This document shows positions 9,922 to 19,736 of a stretch of 64,000 bases of DNA, piece by piece. This DNA comes from Halomonas halmophila (lineage in GTDB: Bacteria > Pseudomonadota > Gammaproteobacteria > Pseudomonadales > Halomonadaceae), in contig NZ_BJOC01000029.1 of assembly GCF_006540005.1 (NCBI RefSeq), forward strand, positions 1 to 64,000, in the 5' to 3' direction. A model generated the notes under the pieces. It saw only the letters and a program-made list of their open reading frames with translations, made no database searches and was not told where the DNA came from. Every line of letters begins with the position of its first letter. Position 1 is the stretch's first letter. The position numbers were made by a program, and so were the translations under genes.

Positions 9922-10971
9922 TCACCCGCCGTTCAGCACTTGCCGATACGCCGACTTCAGTGATGGCCAGGTCCAGTCATCCGTCACCGGCGGATCCGGC
10001 CGGCTACCGGGCGACGTCAGCCAGGCTTCGAGACGGGCCACCAGTTGATCATCATCGGCATAGCGGAATGGCGCGGCATACAGCTCCGGATAGCACAATC
10101 GATCGGGCACCAGCGGCACACAGCCGCGCCGCACCGCCTCCATGATCGCCAGCCCCTGGAATTCATGGTAGCTGGTGGAAACCACCACGGCGCCTCGATT
10201 CAGCCAGTCATGATAGGCTGCGGCCGTCTGCGGCCCCCAGCAGACCAGGCGGTCGCCCAGCCGCTCGCGGGCCTCATCGAAGACCGCCGGCCAGTGACCA
10301 AAGCGCTGCCCCATGACCGCCACACGAAAGGACACACCCCGCGCAGCCAGTTGAAACAGGGCGGCGAAGAACGACTCGGGGTTCTTGTCGTATTCCCAGC
10401 GGTGATTCCAGACGATCAGGTCGCCCGCCGTCGAGCCCTGGCCGGTTGAGGTCGCGATGGGCACCGGCACCACCCGGGCGCGCCGACGCAGCGCCTCCAG
10501 TGGTTCATAGGCCGGCAGGTTCTCGGGCATGCGCTTGAGCAGGGCGCGCGCGCCATCGATGAAAGAGTCCCGGTTGTAGGCAGTGTTGAACACCACCTCA
10601 TCGGCCGCCAGAGCCGTATAAAGGTTCACCATCTGCGGCCCGACCCGAGAGCCCTGCGCGGACGAGGCTGGATAGGCGAACTGGTTTTCATGGAAATAGA
10701 CCACCTTGCGGGCGCCGGCGAGATTCGGATACAGCCCCACCAGCGTCGCCAGATCAACCATCGAGGTCGCCAGGATGACATCATAGTGGCGTGACAGCGC
10801 CTCGCCTTCCCGCAGCATCCAGGTCAGCGGATTGCCGCGAATCCGCCAGGGAAAATGGCGCGCGGGAAGTTCCAGTCGCGTCCAGTCGATCTCGTCCAGC
10901 CACTCCACAATCCCCTCGGCCCAGTGCTGATGACTCGCCGCCGCATAGGCGGAAAGCAGGAGTCCGCGCAT
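9922..10971 (-). CDS. Glycosyltransferase of the GTDC1 / tRNA-queuosine alpha-mannosyltransferase family
   Basis: A 349-residue GT-B type glycosyltransferase with an N-terminal DUF3524-like domain (LLLSAYAAASHQHWAEG; YFHENQFAYP) and a C-terminal glycosyltransferase group 1 region (WNHRWEYDKNPE; STSYHEFQGLAIMEAVRRGCVPLVP). The animal homologue GTDC1 is known as the mannosyltransferase that modifies queuosine in tRNA-Asp. Whether the bacterial version modifies queuosine is inference. The ATG at 10971 is preferred because GAGGT lies about 7 bases upstream and the family motif MRGLLLSAY starts there; an in-frame start at 11040 would overlap the upstream GST gene. It follows the GST gene by 10 bp on the same strand. 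Confidence 0.8.
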   Translation of the reverse strand: MRGLLLSAYAAASHQHWAEGIVEWLDEIDWTRLELPARHFPWRIRGNPLTWMLREGEALSRHYDVILATSMVDLATLVGLYPNLAGARKVVYFHENQFAYPASSAQGSRVGPQMVNLYTALAADEVVFNTAYNRDSFIDGARALLKRMPENLPAYEPLEALRRRARVVPVPIATSTGQGSTAGDLIVWNHRWEYDKNPESFFAALFQLAARGVSFRVAVMGQRFGHWPAVFDEARERLGDRLVCWGPQTAAAYHDWLNRGAVVVSTSYHEFQGLAIMEAVRRGCVPLVPDRLCYPELYAAPFRYADDDQLVARLEAWLTSPGSRPDPPVTDDWTWPSLKSAYRQVLNGG

Positions 10972-10981
10972 CACTGCTACC

Positions 10982-11659
10982 TCATATCGCCGACAGATCA
11001 CCGCCTGTCTCGCTGGCGCGCTGGTACGCCTCGCGGGCACGACAACGCTCGAGAAACGCCTGCAGATTGGGCAGGGAATCGAGACCGCCCCGCCCCTCCA
11101 GTGCCTGGATCGGGAAGCTCATCTGAATATCCGCCGCCGTGAAGGTATCCCCCGCAAACCACGGCGACTCGGCCAGGGCATCGTTCCAGAAAGCCGAAAA
11201 CTCGCGGATTCGCGGGGTCAGGAAGCTGCGCTCGATCCCCTTGGCGAACTGCCGCCCCAGGGGACGCATCGGCCAGGGAACGGGAGGCTTGTCGAGTCGC
11301 GAGAACACCAGACGCATCACCAGCGGGGGCATGGCGGAGCCTTCGGCATGATGCAACCAGAAACGATAGCGCTCGAGAGCCTCCGTGCCGGCTTCGGGCT
11401 TCAACTGCCCCACGGCGTCCGGATGCTCGACCAGGTACTCGAGAATGGCACCGGACTCGGCGATAACCCGATCCCCCCGGCTCGCATCGCTGATGACCGG
11501 AGCCTTGCCCAGAGGGTGCACCTGCTTGAGCGAGGCCGGCGCCAGCTTGGTTTGCGGGTCGCGCTGGTAGTTAACCAGCTCGTAGTCCATGCCGAGTTCC
11601 TCGAGGCACCAGATCACCCGCTGCGAGCGCGAGCTTTCCAGGTGATGCACATGAATCAT
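10982..11659 (-). CDS. Glutathione S-transferase family protein
   Basis: A 225-residue cytosolic protein with an N-terminal thioredoxin-fold domain (residues 1-80, SSRSQRVIWCLEELG and a GKAPVI cis-Pro loop) and an all-helical C-terminal domain (90-225, TAADIQMSFPIQALE). Ser near residue 10 is the likely glutathione-activating residue in a beta/theta-like arrangement. The physiological substrate cannot be told from sequence. The ATG at 11659 is preceded by AGGAGTGAACC on the minus strand. It is the first of a two-gene unit with the glycosyltransferase. Confidence 0.9.
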   Translation of the reverse strand: MIHVHHLESSRSQRVIWCLEELGMDYELVNYQRDPQTKLAPASLKQVHPLGKAPVISDASRGDRVIAESGAILEYLVEHPDAVGQLKPEAGTEALERYRFWLHHAEGSAMPPLVMRLVFSRLDKPPVPWPMRPLGRQFAKGIERSFLTPRIREFSAFWNDALAESPWFAGDTFTAADIQMSFPIQALEGRGGLDSLPNLQAFLERCRAREAYQRASETGGDLSAI

Positions 11660-11928
11660 GGTTCACTCCTTGTTCGATGCAGCCCGCAGTCTACCGGACA
11701 ACCTCGACAGCGACGAATCAGAGCGCGCCAGCCGCGACACCTTGTCCCAAGGTCGACTTGGCCGGCTAGAATGGAAGCGTAGACTTCAAGCCATGCGCCG
11801 TGATCGGCTCGGAGCAGCTTCGACACGGCAGACGGGATAGCCACGACGGCGATTCACTCGACACCATGGTCGCCAACGCCGGCGGCTGCCCCGAGCGGGC
11901 AAGCGGGATCCGACTTGCGAGGTAACGC

Positions 11929-13374
11929 ATGAACACACGCCTGGCGGGACTGCCTCGCCGACATCGTCTGACCGGGCTCTGGCTGCTCCTGTGTGGCGTC
12001 GCGCTGCTCGGTGGCATCGGCTTCGCCGCCTGGCTGGAACAGCGCTACCAACCCCAGGGCCTCGCCCAGTGGCTGCTCTGGCTGGGGTCGTTGTCCGGCG
12101 GCATGACGCTGGTACTGGCAGGACTGGCCCTCGAGCGCTGGCTGTTCCAGCCGCTGCGCCACCTCAATGCGCAACTGGCCAGACTGGTGGCGAACCCGGA
12201 TGCCGACTGCGATCAAACGCCGGACGGCTGGCTGCGCGGCCTGGGGCCGGATCTGGCCAGAATACACTCTGCCTGGCGCGACGACCGTCGACGCCTCGCC
12301 GATGCCCGCGCCGAGGGAGCATGCGATACCGCCAGGGTACTCGGCCGCTTCGAGTCGCTGCTGCAGGCCCTCAACACCCCGGTGCTGCTGTGTGATCGGC
12401 ACCAGCGATTGCTGCTGATCAACCAGGCCGCGGAGAGGCTCCTGGCACCGCATCCCGGCCTGGGGCTGGGCAAACCCCTGGGCCAGCTGTTGAACCTCCG
12501 GGAGCTGGACTGCCATCTGACCGCGCTGCCCGAAGATGGCAGTGCGCTGGAAGTGCCCATCACGCACGGCAACCAGCGGCTGAACGTGGAAGTGTGTCGA
12601 CTGGACCAGGATCAGATGCTGTTGACCCTGAGTGATGCCGCTCAGCGGCCTCAGCGAGTCATGCCTCCCGCTGGCCAGGAGCACGCGTCACGACGGCGCA
12701 TACCGCCACGTCCGGAATTTCATGACTTCGCCATTGCCGACCTGCCGCCACCCCAGGCGGATCTGGCAGACTGTCCGCTGCCGGCCCTGAACATCGTGGC
12801 CTTCGATACCGAAACCACCGGATTGGCGCTGCGCGAGGGCGATTGCCTGATCAGCCTAGGCGCCTGTCGCGTCGTCAATGGCAGACTGCGCCACACGGAG
12901 ACCTTCGATCAGCTGATCGACCCGGGTCGACCGATCCCCGCTGCCAGTACTGCAGTGCATGGCCTGACGGATCAGGACGTGGCCGGACAGCCCGCCGCTG
13001 CTACGGTTCTTGCAGACTTTCATGCCTATGTGGGACATGCCGTGCTGGTCGCCCACAACGCTTCCTTCGACATGCTGGCCATTCAGCCCGACCGACATGG
13101 TCCGAGCTTCGACATGCCGGTTCTCGATACCCTCCTGCTGTCCCGAGCCCTCGACCCGGGCCTGGAGGGCCATGGGCTCGACAGCCTGGCCGAGCGTTAT
13201 GCCCTGCTCTTTCCGGAGGGAGCCCGCCACACCGCACTGGGCGACGCGCGTGTCACCGCACAGCTGTGGCTGGCGTTGTTGCCGCGGCTCGAGGCACGCG
13301 GCATACACTGCCTGTCCGACGCCCTGGCATTCCAGCATGCCGGCGCCACCACCCAGGATGCCTACGCATCATGA
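11929..13374 (+). CDS. Membrane-anchored PAS-domain DnaQ-type 3'-5' exonuclease
   Basis: A 481-residue protein with an unusual architecture. Two transmembrane helices (about residues 14-36 and 47-67) are followed by a HAMP-like linker (70-135), a PAS-like domain (138-235, ALNTPVLLCDRHQRLLLIN) and a C-terminal DEDDh exonuclease (285-470). Exonuclease residues visible are D293 and E295 (FDTETTGL), D381 (AHNASFD), H434 and D439 (HTALGDAR). The catalytic set is complete, so it should degrade DNA or RNA ends. The N-terminal half resembles a histidine-kinase sensor in which the kinase is replaced by a nuclease. The start at 11929 has GAGGT 6 bases upstream. It lies alone between GST (divergent) and an HlyU-family gene (convergent). 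The signal sensed is unknown. Confidence 0.85.
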   Translation: MNTRLAGLPRRHRLTGLWLLLCGVALLGGIGFAAWLEQRYQPQGLAQWLLWLGSLSGGMTLVLAGLALERWLFQPLRHLNAQLARLVANPDADCDQTPDGWLRGLGPDLARIHSAWRDDRRRLADARAEGACDTARVLGRFESLLQALNTPVLLCDRHQRLLLINQAAERLLAPHPGLGLGKPLGQLLNLRELDCHLTALPEDGSALEVPITHGNQRLNVEVCRLDQDQMLLTLSDAAQRPQRVMPPAGQEHASRRRIPPRPEFHDFAIADLPPPQADLADCPLPALNIVAFDTETTGLALREGDCLISLGACRVVNGRLRHTETFDQLIDPGRPIPAASTAVHGLTDQDVAGQPAAATVLADFHAYVGHAVLVAHNASFDMLAIQPDRHGPSFDMPVLDTLLLSRALDPGLEGHGLDSLAERYALLFPEGARHTALGDARVTAQLWLALLPRLEARGIHCLSDALAFQHAGATTQDAYAS

Positions 13375-13504
13375 GCGTCAGCGGTATGCAGCGACCAGGC
13401 TCGGGGCATCCAGCAGACGCCAGGCCGGACAGGCAAACGGCAACGGCGCCCCGCAGGGCACCGTCCGTCGAAGAAGCTCACATGGAAGCCAAAAAGCGGG
13501 CGAG

Positions 13505-13813
13505 TCAGTCGCGGGCCTCGAAGATGGCATCCCCCAACTCGTCGATGAAGCGTTCCGCCTTGCTGACCATCAGTGCATCGCAGGCCTCACGGCCAGGGAC
13601 CACGTCGGAACGCTCGAAGCGATGTTCGAGTGGCTCGCCACCTTCGGGGTCCGGCTTGCGGATCCAGCCGCTCACCCTGAATTGCCCGCCCATATCCTCG
13701 GACTGCGGCACGATGGTGTAACCGTGATACTCGACCGACTCGCCCTCGCGAGACGTCGATCCCGCACCATCTTGCCCTTGGCCCAGCAGGCCGGATAACA
13801 ACTTTTTCAGCAT
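13505..13813 (-). CDS. HlyU-family protein
   Basis: A 102-residue protein matching the HlyU-like family (PF10115 as I know it): MLKKLLSGLLG start, central YHGYTIVPQ and GWIRK segments, and a C-terminal SDVVPGREACDALMVSKAERFIDE type helix. Despite the name, this family is distinct from the winged-helix HlyU activator of Vibrio and its function is not established. No membrane span or signal peptide is evident. It precedes argG by 84 bp with respect to the minus strand end. Confidence 0.8.
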   Translation of the reverse strand: MLKKLLSGLLGQGQDGAGSTSREGESVEYHGYTIVPQSEDMGGQFRVSGWIRKPDPEGGEPLEHRFERSDVVPGREACDALMVSKAERFIDELGDAIFEARD

Positions 13814-13897
13814 GGCGCTTTCCCCCTCACGTATTCATCCCCAGCGGATGGCACAGAGCCCTCCCCGGAGATGAAGGGAAAGCTCACAACCCGATCA

Positions 13898-15118
13898 TCA
13901 GCCCTGCTGACGCCCCTTGCCGGCCGCAATGCGCAGCCGCAGCGCATTGAGCTTGATGAAGCCCTCGGCATCCTTCTGGTCATAGGCGCCGGCATCATCC
14001 TCGAAGGTCGCGATGGACTCGTCGAACAACGAGGCATCGGACTTGCGCCCCGCCACCGTGGCGCTGCCCTTGTAGAGCTTGACGCGCACGACACCGGAGA
14101 CATTGGTCTGCGTCTCGTCGATGGCCGCCTGCAGGGCGCGGCGCTCGGGGCTCCACCAATAGCCGTTGTAGATCACTTCAGCGTACTTGGGCATCAGCTC
14201 ATCCTTGAGATGCGCCTCTTCGCGATCCAGGGTCAGCGATTCGATGGCTCGATGCGCCTTGAGCATGATGGTCCCGCCGGGCGTTTCATAGCAGCCACGT
14301 GACTTCATGCCGACATAGCGGTTCTCGACGATATCGAGGCGGCCGATGCCATTGTCCCCACCCATCTGGTTGAGCTTGGAGAGGACGTCATGCGGCCGCA
14401 TGGGGACCCCATCGATGGCCACGATATCGCCCTTGTCGAACGTCAGCTCGACATAGGTCGGCTTGTCCGGCGCCTCTTCCGGCGAGACGCTCCAGCGCCA
14501 CATGTCTTCCTCGGCCTCGATCCACGGATCCTCGAGATTGCCGCCCTCATAGGAGATATGCAGCAGGTTGGCATCCATGGAGTATGGCGACTTCTTCTGC
14601 TGGGACGAGAAGTCCACCGGGATGTCATGCTGCTCGCAGTAGGCCATCAGCTTCTCACGGGAATTGAGGTCCCACTCACGCCACGGCGCAATCACCTTGA
14701 CGCCCGGCTTGAGCGCATAAGCCCCCAGCTCGAAACGGACCTGGTCATTGCCCTTGCCGGTAGCGCCGTGAGAGATGGCATCGGCGCCGGTCTGGTTGGC
14801 GATCTCGATCAGTCGCTTGGCGATCAAGGGGCGCGCGATGGAAGTGCCCAGCAGGTACTCGCCTTCATAGATGGTATTGGCGCGGAACATCGGATAGACG
14901 TAATCACGCACGAATTCCTCGCGCAGGTCCTCGATGTAGATTTCCTTGACCCCCAGCGCCTCGGCCTTGGCCCGCGCCGGCTCGACTTCCTCGCCCTGGC
15001 CGATGTCGGCAGTAAAGGTCACTACCTCGCAGTCGTATTCTTCCTGCAACCACTTGACGATGACGGATGTATCCAGGCCGCCGGAATAGGCGAGCACGAC
15101 CTTCTTGACATCGGACAT
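13898..15118 (-). CDS. argG: Argininosuccinate synthase
   Basis: A 406-residue enzyme joining citrulline and aspartate with ATP in arginine biosynthesis. The ATP-pyrophosphatase P-loop AYSGGLDTS lies at residues 9-17, and the citrulline/aspartate-binding [15 protein letters not shown] segment at about 118-132. It is full length for the type 1 enzyme. The ATG at 15116-15118 follows an AAAGGAGC ribosome-binding site. argF lies about 1.6 kb away on the other strand, so two steps of the arginine pathway are neighbours without being an operon. A 262-bp divergent promoter region separates it from rnt. Confidence 0.97.
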   Translation of the reverse strand: MSDVKKVVLAYSGGLDTSVIVKWLQEEYDCEVVTFTADIGQGEEVEPARAKAEALGVKEIYIEDLREEFVRDYVYPMFRANTIYEGEYLLGTSIARPLIAKRLIEIANQTGADAISHGATGKGNDQVRFELGAYALKPGVKVIAPWREWDLNSREKLMAYCEQHDIPVDFSSQQKKSPYSMDANLLHISYEGGNLEDPWIEAEEDMWRWSVSPEEAPDKPTYVELTFDKGDIVAIDGVPMRPHDVLSKLNQMGGDNGIGRLDIVENRYVGMKSRGCYETPGGTIMLKAHRAIESLTLDREEAHLKDELMPKYAEVIYNGYWWSPERRALQAAIDETQTNVSGVVRVKLYKGSATVAGRKSDASLFDESIATFEDDAGAYDQKDAEGFIKLNALRLRIAAGKGRQQG

Positions 15119-15380
15119 GCTGGGGCTCCTTTGCGCTAGAGGTTAAGGGCAACACGGCCTGAATGACGGCGCATGCCAAACGCTTCGTTGCGCTTGACCA
15201 TGCCTGGCGATGCATTCAGCGGTTCCCGAGAACTGGTAAAATTCAACAGGATTGGATTATAGCGCGGCACACCTTTCGCGAATACCGGCAGCAGGACGAC
15301 GCCTGCACGAAATGCTAGACTGAGGCGCTTCGGGACTCCCCTGCCCCCAGTTATTTTCATGCCAAATTAAGGAGAGGCGC

Positions 15381-16046
15381 ATGACCGAGGCGGTCACCCG
15401 CGAACTCATGGCGCAGCGTTTCCGCAGCTTTCTGCCGGTCGTGGTGGATCTGGAAACCGGCGGTTTCAATGCCCAGGGCGACGCCATCCTGGAAATTGCC
15501 GCCGTCACGCTGACCATGGATCCCGAGGGCAACCTGATGCCCGACGCCACCTATGCCTATCATGTCACGCCTTTCGAGGGGGCCAATGTCGAGCAGTCGG
15601 CACTCGATTTCACCGGTATTCGCCTCGACGATCCGCTGCGCAAACAGGTCGCGGTCAGCGAGACCGAAGCACTGGGCGAGGTATTTCGGCCGATTCGCAA
15701 ATCCATCAAGGCCCATGGCTGCACCCGCGCCATCCTGGTGGGCCACAACGCCGCTTTCGACCATGGCTTCCTGAATGCCGCCGTGGAACGCTGTGCCATC
15801 AAGCGTAGCCCCTTCCATCCCTTTTCCAGCTTCGACACCGCCTCGCTGGCCGGGCTGATCTACGGCCAGACCGTTCTCGCCCGGGCCTGCCGCGCCGCCG
15901 GCATCGAGTTCGACAACAGCGCCGCCCACTCGGCCCGCTACGATACCGAACGCACCGCCGAACTGTTCTGCGCCATGGTCAACCGCTACAAGGACCTCGG
16001 CGGCTGGCAGCTCGCCCAACGCGAGCAAGGGGTCGAGGAACTGTAA
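15381..16046 (+). CDS. rnt: Ribonuclease T
   Basis: A 221-residue DEDDh exoribonuclease that trims the 3' ends of tRNA and other stable RNAs. Motifs are DLETGGF (Exo I), [13 protein letters not shown] (Exo II) and [11 protein letters not shown] (Exo III), all intact. The ATG at 15381 follows AAGGAGAGGCGC. In other gammaproteobacteria rnt is also next to grxD; here grxD is convergent across a repeat and a terminator. Confidence 0.95.
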   Translation: MTEAVTRELMAQRFRSFLPVVVDLETGGFNAQGDAILEIAAVTLTMDPEGNLMPDATYAYHVTPFEGANVEQSALDFTGIRLDDPLRKQVAVSETEALGEVFRPIRKSIKAHGCTRAILVGHNAAFDHGFLNAAVERCAIKRSPFHPFSSFDTASLAGLIYGQTVLARACRAAGIEFDNSAAHSARYDTERTAELFCAMVNRYKDLGGWQLAQREQGVEEL

Positions 16047-16098
16047 GCGGGGAGAGAAAAGAATGAAGAGCGCCGCTTCGCGGCTGGAAGAAGGAAGA

Positions 16099-16163
<65 letters not shown>

Positions 16164-16189
16164 AACAGGATATCGCTGCGAGCTAACGA

Positions 16190-16220
16190 AACACCCCCAC
16201 AGCCTGGCTGCGGGGGTGTT
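16190..16220. terminator. Bidirectional intrinsic terminator between rnt and grxD
   Basis: Arms AACACCCCC and GGGGGTGTT pair perfectly, extended by CAGCC/GGCTG after one mismatch. A CTTAT tract follows on the plus strand, and the opposite side starts with TTCGTTAGC. The position between two convergent genes supports termination in both directions. Confidence 0.8.
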
Positions 16221-16265
16221 CTTATAGCTTAGCGCTTATGGCTTACAGCTCCGGACGAAGTCCGG

Positions 16266-16613
16266 TCAGCCTTCCGCTTGCTCGCCGTCCTGATGCTTGG
16301 CGGCGGTTTCCTTGACCAGGGTTTCCAGCTCACCATTTTCATACATCTCGACCACGATGTCGCAGCCGCCGACCAGCTCGCCTTCGACCCACAGCTGTGG
16401 GAAAGTCGGCCAGTTGGCGACCTTGGGCAGCTCGGCGCGGATGTCCGGGTTATCCAGCACATTGACGAAGGCGAAACGCTCGCCACAGGACATCAAGGCC
16501 TGCACGGTCTGGGCGGAGAAGCCGCATTGCGGCAGCTGGGGCGTGCCCTTCATGTAGATCAGAATGGGGTTTTCGCTGATCTGCCGCTGAATGTTCTCGA
16601 CAGTAGTACTCAT
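16266..16613 (-). CDS. grxD: Monothiol glutaredoxin (Grx4 type)
   Basis: A 115-residue monothiol glutaredoxin that carries and transfers 2Fe-2S clusters with glutathione. The signature CGFS lies at residues 30-33 (PQCGFSAQ), and the glutathione-binding WPTFPQLWV and GGCDIV segments follow. The start at 16613 is chosen because GAGGTAACGAAC precedes it and the family begins here; an upstream in-frame start at 16652 adds 13 residues not expected. It is a single-gene unit, divergent from argF by 154 bp. Confidence 0.95.
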   Translation of the reverse strand: MSTTVENIQRQISENPILIYMKGTPQLPQCGFSAQTVQALMSCGERFAFVNVLDNPDIRAELPKVANWPTFPQLWVEGELVGGCDIVVEMYENGELETLVKETAAKHQDGEQAEG

Positions 16614-16767
16614 GTTCGTTACCTCTGGATCGCGATGTGGACCCGTCGCCACGGGAATACCCGAGCGTACGGGTCGGCCTTGTCATGCGGCCATTCTACT
16701 GATGCAAGTCGCATTGCGCATCCCCCGAGGGCTGGCTAGGATGGGCGTCTTTGCGTGGAGCGACACC

Positions 16768-17688
16768 ATGGCCACTCGCCATTTCCTCACCCTGCTCGAC
16801 CTGAGTCCGGATGAGTCCCGCTATCTGATACAGCGTGCCATCTCCATCAAGAACAGCCTGAGGGCCCAGGGGCCTACCTATACGCCCTTTGCCAACCGCA
16901 CCCTGGCCATGATCTTCGAGAAATCCTCGACACGCACCCGTGTGTCCTTCGAGACGGCCATGGCGCAGTTCGGCGGGCACGCCCTGTTTCTCTCGCCGCG
17001 TGACACCCAGCTCGGCCGTGGCGAACCCATCGGCGATACCGCCCGGGTACTCTCCGAGATGGTCGATATCGTGATGATTCGCACCTTCTCCCACCAGGGA
17101 ATCGAGGAATACGCTGCCGCCAGTCAGGCGCCGGTCATCAATGCCTTGACCGATGACTACCACCCCTGCCAGTTGCTGGCCGATGTCATGACCTGGACCG
17201 AACGGCGCGGCAGCGTTCGCGGCCGCACGGCCGTATGGATCGGCGACGGCAACAACATGTGTCACTCCTGGATCAATGCCGCCCGGCAATTCGACTTCCA
17301 GTTGCGCGTGGTCTGCCCCGAAGGCTACGAACCGCGGGCGGACATTCTCGACGCCGCTGGAGAGCGCGTGACCATTCACCGCGATCCGATGAGCGCCGTG
17401 GAAGGTGCCGACCTGGTGACCACCGATGTCTGGGCGTCCATGGGTCAGGAAGAGGAGCAGGCCAGCCGCGAGGCGGACTTCGCCGGCTTCCAGGTCAGCG
17501 AGAGCATGCTCGACAGGGCCGCCGAGGATGTGCTCTTCCTCCACTGCCTGCCTGCCCACCGTGGCGAGGAAATCAGCGAAACCCTGCTCGATGACCCACG
17601 CGCCGCGGTCTGGCAGGAAGCCGGCAACCGACTCCACGCCCAGAAGGCCCTGATCGAATTCCTGTTGCTGGGGCGTGTCGCCGAGTAG
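16768..17688 (+). CDS. argF: Ornithine carbamoyltransferase
   Basis: A 306-residue anabolic ornithine transcarbamylase making citrulline from ornithine and carbamoyl phosphate. The carbamoyl phosphate site STRTR lies at residues 54-58, HPCQ at 132-135, and the ornithine-loop HCLP at 259-262. The ATG at 16768 gives the standard family length and has GGAG about 7 bases upstream; a longer in-frame reading from 16591 would cross the grxD promoter and is rejected. Its product feeds argG, encoded 1.6 kb upstream on the opposite strand. Confidence 0.96.
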   Translation: MATRHFLTLLDLSPDESRYLIQRAISIKNSLRAQGPTYTPFANRTLAMIFEKSSTRTRVSFETAMAQFGGHALFLSPRDTQLGRGEPIGDTARVLSEMVDIVMIRTFSHQGIEEYAAASQAPVINALTDDYHPCQLLADVMTWTERRGSVRGRTAVWIGDGNNMCHSWINAARQFDFQLRVVCPEGYEPRADILDAAGERVTIHRDPMSAVEGADLVTTDVWASMGQEEEQASREADFAGFQVSESMLDRAAEDVLFLHCLPAHRGEEISETLLDDPRAAVWQEAGNRLHAQKALIEFLLLGRVAE

Positions 17689-17791
17689 CCCTGCGCTGTC
17701 GTTCGCCCCGGCCCGGCCGGGGCGCGCCAGCACGCAGACCTGCCCCTTGCATGACAGCCGCGACGGTAAATCTCGATACTGCGGCGCTTAA

Positions 17792-17824
17792 CGTCAAATT
17801 GCCGTCGTTTTGTGTCGATACGCG
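17792..17824 (+). promoter_or_regulatory. Degenerate 21-bp-phased direct repeat upstream of cdhC (candidate AraC-type operator)
   Basis: Half-sites CGTCAAATTG (17792) and TGTCGATACG (17813) begin exactly 21 bp apart and end about 50 bp before the cdhC start. They match the clearer repeat TGTCGAATCRTG upstream of the oxygenase gene at 24920 at 7 and 8 of 10 positions. A two-turn spacing is typical of AraC-family sites. Degeneracy keeps the confidence low on its own. Confidence 0.4.
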
Positions 17825-17874
17825 AACGCCACCCTCCCGGACACTCCTCATAGATTCACACAGGAGGTCCGACC

Positions 17875-18783
17875 ATGAACCGCAACGTCATCCTGACCTG
17901 CGCCGTCACCGGCGCCGGCGACACCACCGCCAAGAACCCCAATGTCCCGGTGACCCCCAGGCAGATCGCCGACAGCTGCATCGAAGCCGCACGCGCTGGT
18001 GCCAGCATCGCCCATATCCATGTGCGCGATCCGCAGACCGGCGGCATCAGCCATTCCCTGGATCACTTCCGTGAAGTGATGGAACGCGTGCGCGAGTCCG
18101 ACACCGATATCGTCATGAACATCACCGCCGGTGGCGGTGGCGACTGGATTCCCGACACCCAGGATCCCACCCGCGGCGGCCCGGGCACCGACATCCAGAC
18201 ACCAGCGCAGCGTCACGAGCCGGTCGGCGAGCTGCTGCCGGAGCTGTGCACCCTGGACTGCGGTAGCCTCAACTTCAGTGACATGGTCTACATCAACACC
18301 GCCGACTGGCTGCGCGAACATGCCCGTCTGGTACAGGCCGCCGGCGTCAAGCCCGAGCTCGAGTGCTTCGATCTCGGCCATATCTGGTTCGCCCGTCAGC
18401 TCCAGCAGGAAGGACTGATCGATGGTGACCCGCTCTACCAGCTCTGCCTGGGCATTCCCTGGGGCGCCGAGGCCGATACCGAAACCATGCTGGCCATGCG
18501 CAACAAGTTACCGGCGGGCGCCAACTGGGCCGCCTTCGGCATCGGCCGCGAGCAGATGCCGATGGTCGCCCAGGCAGCGTTGCTCGGCGGCCATGTCCGC
18601 GTCGGCCTGGAAGACAACCTGATGCTGAAGAAAGGCGTCCTGGCCACCAACGGCGAACTCGTCGACAAGGCCTCCGGTATCATCGATGGTTTGGGCGGTC
18701 GCGTCATGACCCCGGCCGAGACCCGCGCGCATCTTGCCCTGCGCGACCCGAGCACTGGCCGGATCGCCGGAGGTGACGCATGA
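17875..18783 (+). CDS. cdhC: 3-dehydrocarnitine cleavage enzyme (BKACE family)
   Basis: A 302-residue beta-keto acid cleavage enzyme (DUF849 family). In carnitine catabolism it condenses 3-dehydrocarnitine with acetyl-CoA to give betainyl-CoA and acetoacetate. Zinc-ligand histidines are in AHIHVRD near residues 46-48, and the C-terminal strand [10 protein letters not shown] carries further active-site residues. An AGGAGG ribosome-binding site precedes the ATG. The gene overlaps cdhA by 4 bp, and the gene order cdhC-cdhA-cdhB matches the Pseudomonas carnitine operon content. Family assignment is firm; carnitine specificity comes from the neighbours. Confidence 0.9.
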   Translation: MNRNVILTCAVTGAGDTTAKNPNVPVTPRQIADSCIEAARAGASIAHIHVRDPQTGGISHSLDHFREVMERVRESDTDIVMNITAGGGGDWIPDTQDPTRGGPGTDIQTPAQRHEPVGELLPELCTLDCGSLNFSDMVYINTADWLREHARLVQAAGVKPELECFDLGHIWFARQLQQEGLIDGDPLYQLCLGIPWGAEADTETMLAMRNKLPAGANWAAFGIGREQMPMVAQAALLGGHVRVGLEDNLMLKKGVLATNGELVDKASGIIDGLGGRVMTPAETRAHLALRDPSTGRIAGGDA

Positions 18784-19736
18784 GCCAGCAACTCACCGTG
18801 ATCGGTACCGGCGTCATCGGTAACGGCTGGATCGCCCGGGCCCTGGCCAATGGCTGGGATGTCGTCGCCTTCGATCCTGCCGAGGGCGCTGAGGCAAGGA
18901 CCCGCGCCTTCGTTGCCAACGCCTGGCATGCCCTCGAGAAAGACGGCCTGCCCGCAGGCGCCTCAGCGGATCGCCTGCGCTTCATGCCGAGCCTGGAAGA
19001 AGCCGTTGCCGGCGCCGACCTGATTCAGGAAAACGTCCCGGAGCGCCTGTCGCTCAAGCAGGAGATCCTGGCGGCCGTCGATGCGGCTGCCGACGCCCGG
19101 GTGGTGATCGGCTCCTCCACTTCGGGCTTCAAGCCCAGCGACCTGCAACGCGACTGCACTGCGGCCCCGGGACGGGTGATCGTCGCTCACCCCTTCAACC
19201 CGGTCTACCTGCTGCCGCTGGTGGAGCTGGTGGGGGGTAACGCTACTCAGGCCACTCACATCGAGCAGGCCCGGACGCTCTACCAGTCGCTGGACATGCG
19301 TCCACTGGTGGTACGACGCGAGATCGAAGGGCACATCGCCGATCGCCTGATGGAAGCCTTGTGGCGTGAGGCCCTGCACCTGGTCAATGATGGCGTGGCC
19401 ACCACCGAGGAAATCGACGCCGCCGTGGTCTATGGCTGCGGCCTGCGCTGGTCGTTGATGGGTACCTTCCTGACTTTCCACCTGGCCGGCGGCGAACAGG
19501 GCATGCGCCACATGCTTGAGCAGTTCGGCCCGGCGCTGAAGCTGCCCTGGACAAAGCTGGAAGCACCGGAGCTCAGCGATGAACTGATCGACAGGGTCGT
19601 CGAGGGATGTGAACATCAAGCGGCAGGCCGTCCGGTGGCCGAACTCGATCGGCGGCGCGACGACTTCCTGGTGGAACTGCTGGCCCTGACCCGCAAGTAC
19701 TGGCCGGAGGCCGAGGGCCTCGAAGGACGCATATGA
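18780..19736 (+). CDS. cdhA: L-carnitine dehydrogenase
   Basis: A 318-residue NAD-dependent dehydrogenase of the 3-hydroxyacyl-CoA dehydrogenase fold, oxidising L-carnitine to 3-dehydrocarnitine. The Rossmann motif is GTGVIGNGW at residues 9-17. The [17 protein letters not shown] segment (about 140-156) has the catalytic His region, and the C-terminal helical domain completes the fold. It overlaps both neighbours by 4 bp (ATGA), so translation is probably coupled. The stop TGA lies within the start of the thioesterase gene. Confidence 0.92.
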   Translation: MSQQLTVIGTGVIGNGWIARALANGWDVVAFDPAEGAEARTRAFVANAWHALEKDGLPAGASADRLRFMPSLEEAVAGADLIQENVPERLSLKQEILAAVDAAADARVVIGSSTSGFKPSDLQRDCTAAPGRVIVAHPFNPVYLLPLVELVGGNATQATHIEQARTLYQSLDMRPLVVRREIEGHIADRLMEALWREALHLVNDGVATTEEIDAAVVYGCGLRWSLMGTFLTFHLAGGEQGMRHMLEQFGPALKLPWTKLEAPELSDELIDRVVEGCEHQAAGRPVAELDRRRDDFLVELLALTRKYWPEAEGLEGRI

